From the NCBI GenBank assembly GCA_934486705.1, contig CAKSQS010000070.1, positions 1 through 11,379 of the forward strand: 11,379 bases of DNA, written 5' to 3'. Made by a program: the position numbers and the translations under genes. This document shows, in pieces, positions 1 to 6,127 of the stretch (within the stretch, counting starts at the first letter, position 1; each line of letters begins with the position of its first letter). The stretch is from an uncultured Eubacteriales bacterium (lineage in GTDB: Bacteria > Bacillota > Clostridia > Oscillospirales > Acutalibacteraceae). The notes beneath the pieces were generated by a model. It ran no database searches. It was not told the DNA's origin and saw only the letters and a list, made by a program, of their open reading frames with translations.

Positions 1-323
1 TGAACGAATATGACCGCCTGTACAGACAGGCACAGCGATACAAAGAACTCTACCCCAAAGGAACGCGCATCCTGCTTCTGCACATGGGCAACGATCCCCG
101 ACCTGTTGAGGACAATATGCGCGGCACTGTAATAACAGTGGATGATATGTCTGCCATTCACTGCAAATTCGATAACGGCAGGCAGCTTGGCATCATCCCC
201 GGCGAGGACTCCTTCCGCAAGCTTACCGATGAGGAACTTGCCGAGGAACAGGCCGGCAGCGAGGATATGGATGAGGAAACCGAGGATGAAAACGAATCCG
301 AGGAATTCGGTATGACAATGTAA
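1..323 (+). CDS. DUF4314 domain protein (5' end one base outside the window)
   Basis: The reading frame is open from the first base. Position 1 begins with TG followed by AAC GAA TAT, so if the preceding base is A the start codon is ATG and the protein has 107 residues; the later ATG at 84 would cut into the conserved domain. The stretch YPKGTRILLLHMG..RGTV followed by VDD, the CKFDNGRQLGIIPGEDSFRKL segment (about residues 18-75) is the DUF4314 pattern, a small beta-rich domain of unknown function common in Clostridia ICEs. The last 30 or so residues are a strongly acidic tail ending in EEFGMTM. It stands 47 bases before the cytosine methyltransferase and is probably co-transcribed with it. 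The family is confident; the molecular role is unknown. Confidence 0.85.
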   Translation, partial: NEYDRLYRQAQRYKELYPKGTRILLLHMGNDPRPVEDNMRGTVITVDDMSAIHCKFDNGRQLGIIPGEDSFRKLTDEELAEEQAGSEDMDEETEDENESEEFGMTM

Positions 324-370
324 GGAAAGCGGGGGAAAACATAAAAATAACGGAATCGGTCGGATGACCT

Positions 371-1663
371 ATGCCAATGATCAAATACTTAGATATGTTC
401 GCAGGTATCGGCGGCTTTCGTTCCGGGCTTGAACGGCTCGGCGGTTTTGAATGCGTCGGTTACTGCGAAATAGATAAATACGCAAAACAGGCGTATGACG
501 CCATGTACCCCACGAAAGGAGAATTATATTTTGCAGACGCAAGAACAATCGACCCATACACCCTGCCGGATATCGACCTTATTTGCGGCGGTTTTCCCTG
601 CCAATCTTTCAGCATTGCGGGACTCAGACGAGGATTCCAAGATGACACCCGAGGCACTCTCTTTTTTGAGATCGCCCGCATTGCCACCGTTAAAAGACCT
701 GCTTTTCTGCTGCTTGAAAATGTTCCCGGATTGCTTTCGCATGACAAAGGCAGGACTTTTGCGACAATCCTCGGTGCGTTGGATGAATTGGGGTACGATG
801 TCGCGTGGCAGATTCTTAACAGCAAGAATTTCGGAGTTCCCCAATCCCGAAAGCGCGTGTATATTATCGGATATCTTAGAGAAAGATGTGCCGGAGAGAT
901 ACTTTCTTTCAGCGAGGCAAATGCAGCGTCTCTTATACAACTCCGCGGTGGCAGGGAAGGAACCCGAATTTACTCTGATGAGGGAGTCGGCATTACTCTC
1001 ACAAGCGATGCCGGAGGCTTCGGAGGAAAAACCGGACTCTACGATGTAGCTCTGCCGATAAAGGTAAATACGAAATCCGGCTATCAGCTTGCACACCCCG
1101 GCGATAGTATTGAGCTTTCCTATCTGACTCTTAATACAAGGCGGGGACGGGTAGGAAAAAAGATTGCTCATACCGTAATGCCCGGCAATACGCAGGGCTA
1201 TTTTTTTATAGATATGAACGCTGACCCTAAGCTCACCGAAACGGCTCGGTGCATTACCGCCCGACAGGACAGCGGCATCAGCAACCGCAAAGGCGAACAT
1301 TCCGCCGTCTTTATTGAGGACGAGCCGAGAGCCGTTGTGACGCCCGGTAAAAAAACGATTCGTCAGCAAGGGCGTTGGATTAAAGAACCCAACGAGTCGA
1401 TGTTCACCATTACGGTGCAGGACAGACACGGCATTCTCCGCTACGGCAGAGTACGGAAACTCACACCGAGAGAGTGTTGGCGCTTGCAGGGCTTTACGGA
1501 TGAGCAATTCGATAAAGCTGCCGCAACGGGTCTTAAAGACGGACGGCTCTATAAAATGGCAGGCAACGCCGTGAGCGTACCAGTCGTTTCTGCTGTCGGT
1601 GCTGTAATAAAGAGAATCTACCAAGAGCAAATTGCAGAAAGGAAAACAGAGAATGATATATAA
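371..1663 (+). CDS. C5-cytosine DNA methyltransferase (Dcm family), orphan
   Basis: This 430-residue protein transfers a methyl group from S-adenosylmethionine to C5 of cytosine in DNA. The family motifs appear in order: motif I DMFAGIGGF at 8-16, motif IV GGFPCQS with catalytic Cys77, motif VI ENV at 116-118, motif VIII QSRKRVYIIG at 158-167, then a target-recognition region of about 185 residues (170-355), motif IX RECWRLQGF at 367-375 and motif X NAVSVPV at 399-405. The recognition region contains three loosely similar segments (ITLTSDAGG, CITARQDSG, FTITVQDRHG). All key residues are present, so it should be active. No restriction endonuclease adjoins it; the downstream neighbours are ArdA-like proteins, suggesting protection of the element from host restriction. 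ATG at 377 is an alternative start, since neither has a strong Shine-Dalgarno. Target sequence cannot be read from the sequence. Confidence 0.95.
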   Translation: MPMIKYLDMFAGIGGFRSGLERLGGFECVGYCEIDKYAKQAYDAMYPTKGELYFADARTIDPYTLPDIDLICGGFPCQSFSIAGLRRGFQDDTRGTLFFEIARIATVKRPAFLLLENVPGLLSHDKGRTFATILGALDELGYDVAWQILNSKNFGVPQSRKRVYIIGYLRERCAGEILSFSEANAASLIQLRGGREGTRIYSDEGVGITLTSDAGGFGGKTGLYDVALPIKVNTKSGYQLAHPGDSIELSYLTLNTRRGRVGKKIAHTVMPGNTQGYFFIDMNADPKLTETARCITARQDSGISNRKGEHSAVFIEDEPRAVVTPGKKTIRQQGRWIKEPNESMFTITVQDRHGILRYGRVRKLTPRECWRLQGFTDEQFDKAAATGLKDGRLYKMAGNAVSVPVVSAVGAVIKRIYQEQIAERKTENDI

Positions 1664-2945
1664 CAGAAAAAACATGAATCTTGAACTATCCGCCGAGGAT
1701 CCCATTTACGGCGGTTTTAATTATGCCGATTTGTCGCTGCCTGCGGCGGACTATGAAATAAAGGACGCCATGCAGAAGCTGCGCGCGGTCGGCAGAGAAA
1801 ACACGGTTAAATTCGGTATCCTCGACTGCGTTATTCTGCCTGAATTACTTGCTGTCCGCTTGGACACTTTCAGCTTGGATGAGCTGAACTTCCTTGCCAA
1901 GCGGCTGGAATCTCTTCACAATGAGGAACTGCTCGTGGTTTATGCCGTGACAGAAAAGATATTTGACGATGCATACGAAAACGAAAAACCCGTCAATAAT
2001 AAAGACCTCATCAACAGCACCTACGGCTTGGATACCGTTCCCGTTATTCACAATGTGGACGATCTTTTCGAACTCGGTCAGTTTGCCTTTGAAAACGGAC
2101 TGCTTCAGGACCTCGAAGGTATCCCCGAAAGTGCGCTCCCGTTTCTGAACATCGAGCAAATCGGCAGAGTACAGCAGAAAAACGACAATGGCGTATTCAA
2201 AGAAGGGCGGTATATCCCCACCGTGCAGTATGAGCGACCGGAGGTATATGACGGCGTGACATTGCCGGATGAGGAACCCGAAATACATGACTTTATTATC
2301 CATTTGCTTGTATCGGGTGCGCCGGAGCATATTAAAGGCGATCCTGTTGATAGAGCTATATGGCTTAACCTTCCAATGGCGAGTGACATACTTTCGGGTT
2401 ATGCTAAGGCATTCGATGAAGCAGACATCGGCGATTGCGTGTACTACGATTTTGAGTCCGTGATTCCGCAAATCACTTCGGAAATGTTTGACAGCATGCG
2501 CGATGTCCAAACACTCAATAAACTTGCTGCAGAAATCAGCATCATGAGCGAAGTTGAACAGGTTAAGTTTAAAGCCATTTTGGATGCTGAAAACACGACA
2601 AACATTCATGACGCACTGAATGCGGCACAAAATCTGCACCGATATGAATTTTCCGCCGAATCCCACAGTGCCGACACCTTCTTCAAGGAATATCTGTCTG
2701 AGAATACGGATACGCGCTTTGACCGCAAATGGCTCGACAAGTTGTATGCGCAGTGTGAGGGTGAAGAATTGTTGAAGCGCCTCGGTGCAACACTGACTGA
2801 TTACGGCGTTATTTCCGCCCGAAACGGGCATTTGTTCAAGCCCGTGCCGTATGACGAGCCGGGTTTCTTGGGTGAAACAATGACGGCATCGGAGTTTGCC
2901 GAGGAAGAAACCCAAGATGAATTCATGCAGATGGGAGGCATGTAA
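1653..2945 (+). CDS. ArdA-like antirestriction protein, copy 1 (LPD28-like domain lost)
   Basis: The 430-residue acidic protein has two ArdA-like units. The first (about 26-190) holds DYEIKDAM, the SLDELNFLAKRLESL helix and ELGQFAFENG followed by IPESALPFL and IGRVQQ. The second (about 236-398) begins AIWLNLP and ends GATLTDYGVISARNG. ArdA proteins imitate the shape and charge of B-form DNA and block type I restriction enzymes, acting in the recipient after conjugation; the role here is inferred. I chose ATG 1653 over an upstream TTG at 1632 because AAAGGA lies nine bases before it. It overlaps the methyltransferase end by 11 bases. Compared with the next gene it keeps the central ArdA segment (about residues 135-191) but lacks about 85 residues near the C-terminus. 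The tail ends MQMGGM, whose codons contain the Shine-Dalgarno of the next gene. Confidence 0.72.
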   Translation: MIYNRKNMNLELSAEDPIYGGFNYADLSLPAADYEIKDAMQKLRAVGRENTVKFGILDCVILPELLAVRLDTFSLDELNFLAKRLESLHNEELLVVYAVTEKIFDDAYENEKPVNNKDLINSTYGLDTVPVIHNVDDLFELGQFAFENGLLQDLEGIPESALPFLNIEQIGRVQQKNDNGVFKEGRYIPTVQYERPEVYDGVTLPDEEPEIHDFIIHLLVSGAPEHIKGDPVDRAIWLNLPMASDILSGYAKAFDEADIGDCVYYDFESVIPQITSEMFDSMRDVQTLNKLAAEISIMSEVEQVKFKAILDAENTTNIHDALNAAQNLHRYEFSAESHSADTFFKEYLSENTDTRFDRKWLDKLYAQCEGEELLKRLGATLTDYGVISARNGHLFKPVPYDEPGFLGETMTASEFAEEETQDEFMQMGGM

Positions 2946-2949
2946 TATG
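2925..2949 (+). repeat. MQMGGM-stop-ATG junction cassette, copy 1
   Basis: These 25 bases encode Met-Gln-Met-Gly-Gly-Met, a TAA stop, one spacer base and the next ATG. GGGAGG at 2933-2938 lies inside the Met-Gly-Gly codons and is the Shine-Dalgarno for the gene at 2947. The sequence recurs with a single mismatch at 4644-4668, between otherwise unrelated genes. Confidence 0.85.
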
Positions 2950-4323
2950 ATTATAAAAAGAATGAATCTTATTCTATCCTTTACAAGCCCATCCGGAATG
3001 ATTTACCAAACGGGACTATGGCTGCCTGCGGAGGACTATGAAATAAAAGACGCTATGCAAAGACTCCGCGCAGTCGGCAGAGAAAATATGGTTAAAATCA
3101 AAATTTTTGAATTCAATATAATGCCGTGGCTTGAAAGAGTCAGATTGGACAACGCCCGCATTGATGAGATGAACTTTTTTATAAAGCGGCTTGCTTCTTT
3201 TCCCGATGAGAAATTACCTGTATTTTACGCTGCTACAAGGCAAATCGTTAATGAGGCGAACAACAGCCAAAAACCTGTCAGCGTTAAAGACCTCGTTAAC
3301 AGTACCTATATATTGGACGCCGTTCCCACAGCTCAAAATACGCATTACGAGTTGCCGGAGGTGTATGACGGAGTAACATTGCCATATGAAGAAACTCAAA
3401 CTAACGACTTTATTATCCGCGTGCTTGTGTCTGGCACGCGGGAACATAACGGGGATGATTTTGAAGAAAAAGCAATATGGCTGAACCTGCCGATGGAAAC
3501 CGATCTTCTTAACCGTTATGCCGGTACATTTAACGAAAAAAATATTGCCGATTGCTTATATCAGGGGCTTGACTCGGTAATTCCGCAGATCAACATAGCA
3601 ACGCTTGGCGGCATGAAAGAAATTAACAACCTTAATGTCCTTGCACTCTGTATTTCAACCATGAGCGAAACCAACCGGATTAAATTCAAAGCCGTGCTGG
3701 AAGCCGAAAAAGCAAAAACCGTTAAAGACGCGCTGGATGTGGCTCATAACTTGGATTGTTATGAATTTGATTACGAACCCGACGATCCGGATATTTTCAT
3801 TAAGAAATATCTGTTGCGCCATATGGACGCTCGTCTTGACAGTAAATGGATCGACAAGATGTTTATACTGAGCGAGGGTAACTATCTGCTGAAGCGCCTC
3901 GGGGCTGCGCAGACTCACTACGGCGTTGTTTCCGCCCGAAACGGACATTTGTATGAACCCGTGCAGTATTACGAGCCGAAAGCAGAGGAAAAGTTAGATG
4001 TCATTGAGATACTTGGTCGCAGAGCGCTGTTCAGTAACGGACGGCTTATGCCCGAAGAAATCCCCGAAGGGCTGTACGCATATGACCTCCGCCACAATAA
4101 TGACGGCGGCCACTTCTGTTCCATTGAGCCGAATGTCAGAGTTAATCACGGCGGCACTGTTTTAATGCGGGATATCCTCGATTTCGGCAGAAGCGGATAT
4201 ATCCCGCTCGACGAGGACACCGAGCCGAACTTTCTGGGCGAAACAATGACAGCATCGGAGTTTGCCGAGGAAGAAGCGCAGGACGAAACTATGCAGACGG
4301 AAGGAATGGGTATGAGCTTATGA
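2947..4323 (+). CDS. ArdA-like antirestriction protein, copy 2, with C-terminal LPD28-like domain
   Basis: This 458-residue paralogue of the preceding gene shares the N-terminal unit (LPAEDYEIKDAMQRLRAVG at 27-45), the PEVYDGVTLP linker (137-146), the second unit starting AIWLNLP (176) and the FLGETMTASEFAEEE tail. Residues about 349-430 form an extra domain with IEILGRRALFSNGR, PEGLYAYDLRH, VRVNHGGTVL and DFGRSGYIPL. I match this to LPD28, a domain of large polyvalent mobile-element proteins, from memory. It lacks the roughly 57-residue central segment carrying the IPESALPFL motif in copy 1. ATG 2947 is preceded by GGGAGG with an eight-base spacer and sits one base after the copy 1 stop; an upstream TTG at 2896 is inside copy 1. 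An antirestriction or DNA-mimic role is inferred; the missing segment could mean altered specificity or loss of function. Confidence 0.68.
   Translation: MIIKRMNLILSFTSPSGMIYQTGLWLPAEDYEIKDAMQRLRAVGRENMVKIKIFEFNIMPWLERVRLDNARIDEMNFFIKRLASFPDEKLPVFYAATRQIVNEANNSQKPVSVKDLVNSTYILDAVPTAQNTHYELPEVYDGVTLPYEETQTNDFIIRVLVSGTREHNGDDFEEKAIWLNLPMETDLLNRYAGTFNEKNIADCLYQGLDSVIPQINIATLGGMKEINNLNVLALCISTMSETNRIKFKAVLEAEKAKTVKDALDVAHNLDCYEFDYEPDDPDIFIKKYLLRHMDARLDSKWIDKMFILSEGNYLLKRLGAAQTHYGVVSARNGHLYEPVQYYEPKAEEKLDVIEILGRRALFSNGRLMPEEIPEGLYAYDLRHNNDGGHFCSIEPNVRVNHGGTVLMRDILDFGRSGYIPLDEDTEPNFLGETMTASEFAEEEAQDETMQTEGMGMSL
3972..3980 (+). repeat. Direct repeat flanking the LPD28-like domain, left copy
   Basis: CGAGCCGAA lies just before the LPD28-like coding segment of ArdA-like copy 2 and is repeated exactly at 4221-4229 just after it. 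The matching place in copy 1 (2855-2861) has a single CGAGCCG and no domain, as expected if the domain was lost by recombination between such repeats. Confidence 0.75.
4221..4229 (+). repeat. Direct repeat flanking the LPD28-like domain, right copy
   Basis: Exact second copy of CGAGCCGAA (first at 3972-3980), in the same reading frame (249 bases apart, 83 codons), at the end of the LPD28-like segment. Confidence 0.75.
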
Positions 4324-4664
4324 CCTATGACGAATTCAAAAAGAAAACCGCAAAGTTTTACGAATCAGGCGAGGTATATACTTCTCCGGATTTTCAGTGC
4401 GACCAGACAGGCGGTTTCCCGACCTCGCTTTGCGTATTTTGGAAAAAGCAAAAGGCGTGGCTCGAACTGAATGAAAATCTCCTTACGGACAGAGATGATA
4501 TGGAACTCGGATATTACAGAGATCTATGCGCAGATTACGGTATTCGCTCCTGCTGTGACATTGAGGACTTCAACAGCCTGCTACGCGGACTTGGCGAGGA
4601 CGCGATCCGAACCGCCGAGTTGTTTCCCGATGAGGACGAAAGCATGCAGATGGGAGGAATGTAA
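4320..4664 (+). CDS. Small acidic protein of unknown function
   Basis: I do not recognise this 114-residue protein. Its ATG overlaps the stop of the ArdA-like copy 2 gene as ATGA, a typical translational-coupling arrangement; upstream Shine-Dalgarno sequence is weak (AAGGA, 14 bases away). It looks cytosolic: no signal peptide or membrane segment. It begins MTYDEFKKKTAKFYESGEVY, has aromatic residues around VFWKKQKAWLELNENLL, four cysteines (one in SPDFQCDQ, one in SLCVF, and an adjacent pair in GIRSCCDIEDF, plus one in DLCADY, making five in all), and an acidic end PDEDESMQMGGM. The MQMGGM end is shared with the unrelated ArdA-like copy 1, and again its codons supply the Shine-Dalgarno of the following gene. 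Its position in the tight cluster suggests a role in element establishment, but that is only by association. Confidence 0.7.
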   Translation: MTYDEFKKKTAKFYESGEVYTSPDFQCDQTGGFPTSLCVFWKKQKAWLELNENLLTDRDDMELGYYRDLCADYGIRSCCDIEDFNSLLRGLGEDAIRTAELFPDEDESMQMGGM

Positions 4665-4668
4665 TATG
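4644..4668 (+). repeat. MQMGGM-stop-ATG junction cassette, copy 2
   Basis: Second copy of the gene-junction sequence, identical to 2925-2949 except for A in place of C at the third base of the second Gly codon. GGGAGG at 4652-4657 serves the small membrane protein starting at 4666. Confidence 0.85.
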
Positions 4669-4812
4669 AAAATTGCAATGCTTATAGTCGGTCTGCTTGC
4701 AGGCGGTTGCACGACATTAACGGTAATGTCATGCTTTATAATCAACAGATACAACGACTATGAAAGCGAGATACGAAGACTGAAAGCAAAGCTCGAAAAC
4801 AAAGATAAATAA
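4666..4812 (+). CDS. DUF3789-like small membrane protein
   Basis: A 48-residue protein with one hydrophobic segment at about residues 3-26 (IAMLIVGLLAGG followed by CTTLTVMSCFII) and a charged tail, NRYNDYESEIRRLKAKLENK, that looks like a short coiled coil. Small one-helix proteins of this shape, annotated DUF3789, are common in Clostridia ICEs; I assign the family by resemblance. The ATG is preceded by GGGAGG at 4652-4657 with an eight-base spacer, which is why I prefer it to the longer frame reaching back to 4471 through the preceding gene. It ends eight bases before a strong terminator, making it the last gene of the left transcription unit. Function is unknown. Confidence 0.72.
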   Translation: MKIAMLIVGLLAGGCTTLTVMSCFIINRYNDYESEIRRLKAKLENKDK

Positions 4813-4820
4813 AAACATAA

Positions 4821-4870
4821 AAAAGGCGGTATCAATCGTTCCGGAAACGAAAGATACCGCTTTTTGTTTT
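4821..4870 (+). terminator. Rho-independent terminator after the left gene block
   Basis: GCGGTATC (4826-4833) pairs with GATACCGC (4853-4860). Inside it, TCGTT (4836-4840) pairs with AACGA (4846-4850) around a five-base loop, with a small AA/AA internal loop between. An A-run precedes and TTTTTGTTTT (4861-4870) follows. This is a convincing intrinsic terminator eight bases after the small membrane protein. Confidence 0.88.
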
Positions 4871-4887
4871 AGGAACGGTTGACCGCC
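4825..4887 (+). promoter_or_regulatory. Alternative long hairpin competing with the terminator
   Basis: The left terminator arm GGCGGTATCAATCGTTCC (4825-4842) can pair instead with GGAACGGTTGACCGCC (4872-4887): ten pairs including one G-U, then a two-base bulge, then six pairs. This fold excludes the terminator hairpin. It also uses bases 4886-4887, which belong to the small hairpin over the next ribosome binding site. The complementarity is directly visible; any regulatory role is inferred. Confidence 0.5.
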
Positions 4888-4902
4888 TCAAAGTGAGGTG
4901 AT
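4886..4902 (+). promoter_or_regulatory. Hairpin-occluded Shine-Dalgarno of the adenine methyltransferase
   Basis: GAGGTGAT (4895-4902) is an eight-base complement of the usual 16S rRNA 3' end. Its GAGG core is paired in the hairpin CCTCA-AAG-TGAGG (4886-4898). The core ends eight bases before an in-frame ATA codon at 4907, the spacing expected of a real start, whereas the annotatable GTG at 4898 overlaps the core and cannot be served by it. Confidence 0.55.
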
Positions 4903-5881
4903 CAAAATAAAATCCCCCGTAACCTGGATAGGAAATAAAACCAATATTCTGCATATCCTTTACGCCCTGTTCCCAATAGGCTGCGATCGTTATGTCGAGC
5001 CGTTCGGAGGGTCGGGTGCTGTGTTACTCGGAAAGCCTGCGCCGGATAAATTCGAGGTTTTCAACGATTACAACCATAACCTTGTCAATCTGTTCCGCTG
5101 TATGCGCGACAGACCGATGGAATTTATCCGTGAACTCGGGTTTTTAAGTCTTAATTCCCGCGACGATTTTGCCGTGCTTAAAAAGTTTTTTGAGAAAGAG
5201 GAATTTACAGAGGATTACCTGAATGCGCAGCTTGACCTGACCGAAATAATGCTGCCCGAAGTGACTGCAAGAGAAGTGCGGACGCTTTATTCGGCGGCAA
5301 GGAACGACCACGACCTACGCCGTGCGGTTATGTTTTTAAAACTCATTCGTTACAGCTATTCGAGCAGTTGCAAATCCTTTGCCTGTCAGCCGTTTTCGTT
5401 GCGTACGCTTTTTACGCTTGTGCAGGACTTTGCAAAGCGGTGCGAAAATGTGGTTATAGAAAATCAGGACTTTGAAACCCTTATAAAACACTACGACAGA
5501 CCCACAACATTTATTTACTGCGACCCACCGTATTATACAAGCGAATATGTGTACGACTGCGGCTTCACTTGGGAGGATCATATAAGGCTTTATCACGCGC
5601 TTGCGGGTATGAAAGGCAAATTTTTGTTGTCATATAACGATTGCCCCGAAATCCGAGAGTTATATAAGGAATATAGCTTTTTCGATTTCAAGCGCGTTCA
5701 CAGTATGGCGCAGAAATATGAGGCGGGCAAGGAATTCCCCGAACTGCTTATAGCCAACTATGACCTGTTTGAACGGGAACGGCAGAAGCCCTATCAACTG
5801 ACGCTGTTTGACTCTATAAACAAGCCTGTTGACTACGAAAAAATACTAAAGGAGAACATTATATGCAGAATGAAAAGATAA
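4898..5881 (+). CDS. D12-class N6-adenine DNA methyltransferase (Dam-like), orphan
   Basis: The 327-residue protein methylates adenine N6 in DNA using S-adenosylmethionine. It has an N-terminal KSPVTWIGNK (5-14), the cofactor-binding motif I VEPFGGSGAV (33-42), NDYNHNLVNLF (57-67) and the catalytic DPPY (209-212). Length and motif order fit the class I-alpha D12 family. GTG 4898 is the only conventional start before the conserved region, because TGA lies in frame at 4880. However, the Shine-Dalgarno GAGGTGAT is placed for ATA at 4907, which would give MKSPVTW, the usual family beginning. No restriction enzyme is adjacent, so it is an orphan and probably protects or marks the element's DNA. 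It follows the terminator with no room for its own promoter, overlaps the next gene by 19 bases, and should share its transcript. Confidence 0.92.
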   Translation: MIKIKSPVTWIGNKTNILHILYALFPIGCDRYVEPFGGSGAVLLGKPAPDKFEVFNDYNHNLVNLFRCMRDRPMEFIRELGFLSLNSRDDFAVLKKFFEKEEFTEDYLNAQLDLTEIMLPEVTAREVRTLYSAARNDHDLRRAVMFLKLIRYSYSSSCKSFACQPFSLRTLFTLVQDFAKRCENVVIENQDFETLIKHYDRPTTFIYCDPPYYTSEYVYDCGFTWEDHIRLYHALAGMKGKFLLSYNDCPEIRELYKEYSFFDFKRVHSMAQKYEAGKEFPELLIANYDLFERERQKPYQLTLFDSINKPVDYEKILKENIICRMKR

Positions 5882-6126
5882 AAGACAAAGAAACCGTTAT
5901 GATTCCCGTGCCTGCAGAGCTGCTGCTCGAAGCCGGGATATATGAGGGCGACCCGATGCAGATGTACGCGGACGGGCATAAGATAGTTATTCAGAATTTT
6001 GACGACATAAAGAATTTTGTCTGCGATAACGATTGCGAAAACTGCCCCATTGCGGATACCGACTGTGACGGCGACTGCGAGGGCTGCCCCTGCAATAATA
6101 ACTGTGATGAAAGCGAGGTAAACTGA
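5863..6126 (+). CDS. AbrB/SpoVT-like DNA-binding protein with Cys-rich tail
   Basis: This 87-residue protein has a swapped-hairpin (AbrB-like) N-terminal part, VMIPVPAELLLEAGIYEGD followed by DGHKIVIQNF (12-46), the pattern of MazE/AbrB/SpoVT DNA-binding domains that act as dimers on promoters. Residues 54-81 hold eight cysteines, arranged Cx3Cx2C, six residues, then Cx3Cx2CxCx3C, interspersed with Asp and Glu. Such spacing could bind zinc or an iron-sulphur cluster; neither is shown. AAAGGAG at 5848-5854 lies eight bases before the ATG, inside the end of the methyltransferase gene. The next gene, a second AbrB-like protein, starts one base after the stop. A role as autoregulator of this operon or metal/redox-responsive regulator is an inference. 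Confidence 0.72.
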   Translation: MQNEKIKDKETVMIPVPAELLLEAGIYEGDPMQMYADGHKIVIQNFDDIKNFVCDNDCENCPIADTDCDGDCEGCPCNNNCDESEVN

Positions 6127-6127
6127 T

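Noticed and set aside
324..348. Similar GGGGGAAAA..ATAAAAAT strings after the DUF4314 stop (329-348) and after the SpoVG stop (6820-6838)
   Set aside because: Short purine-rich similarity only; no hairpin worth the name (TTTTC/GAAAA at the second place is too weak for a terminator).
1632..1652. Earlier TTG start for ArdA-like copy 1
   Set aside because: It lacks a Shine-Dalgarno at the right distance, whereas ATG 1653 has AAAGGA nine bases upstream and the extra residues do not match the paralogue.
524..1705. 393-codon open frame on the minus strand opposite the cytosine methyltransferase
   Set aside because: It is wholly antisense to a gene with all catalytic motifs, has no recognisable domain, and its openness follows from the codon use of the sense gene.
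1845..2915. 356-codon open frame on the minus strand opposite ArdA-like copy 1
   Set aside because: Antisense shadow with no protein-like family signature; the sense frame is supported by homology to its tandem duplicate.
4471..4665. Upstream extension of the 48-residue membrane protein to a 113-residue frame
   Set aside because: The extension overlaps the 114-residue gene in another frame; ATG 4666 has a strong Shine-Dalgarno and directly starts the membrane segment.
4879..4908. TTGACC as a -35 box for the adenine methyltransferase
   Set aside because: The matching -10 position would fall inside the coding start (CAAAAT at 4903-4908), so transcripts would lack the ribosome binding site.
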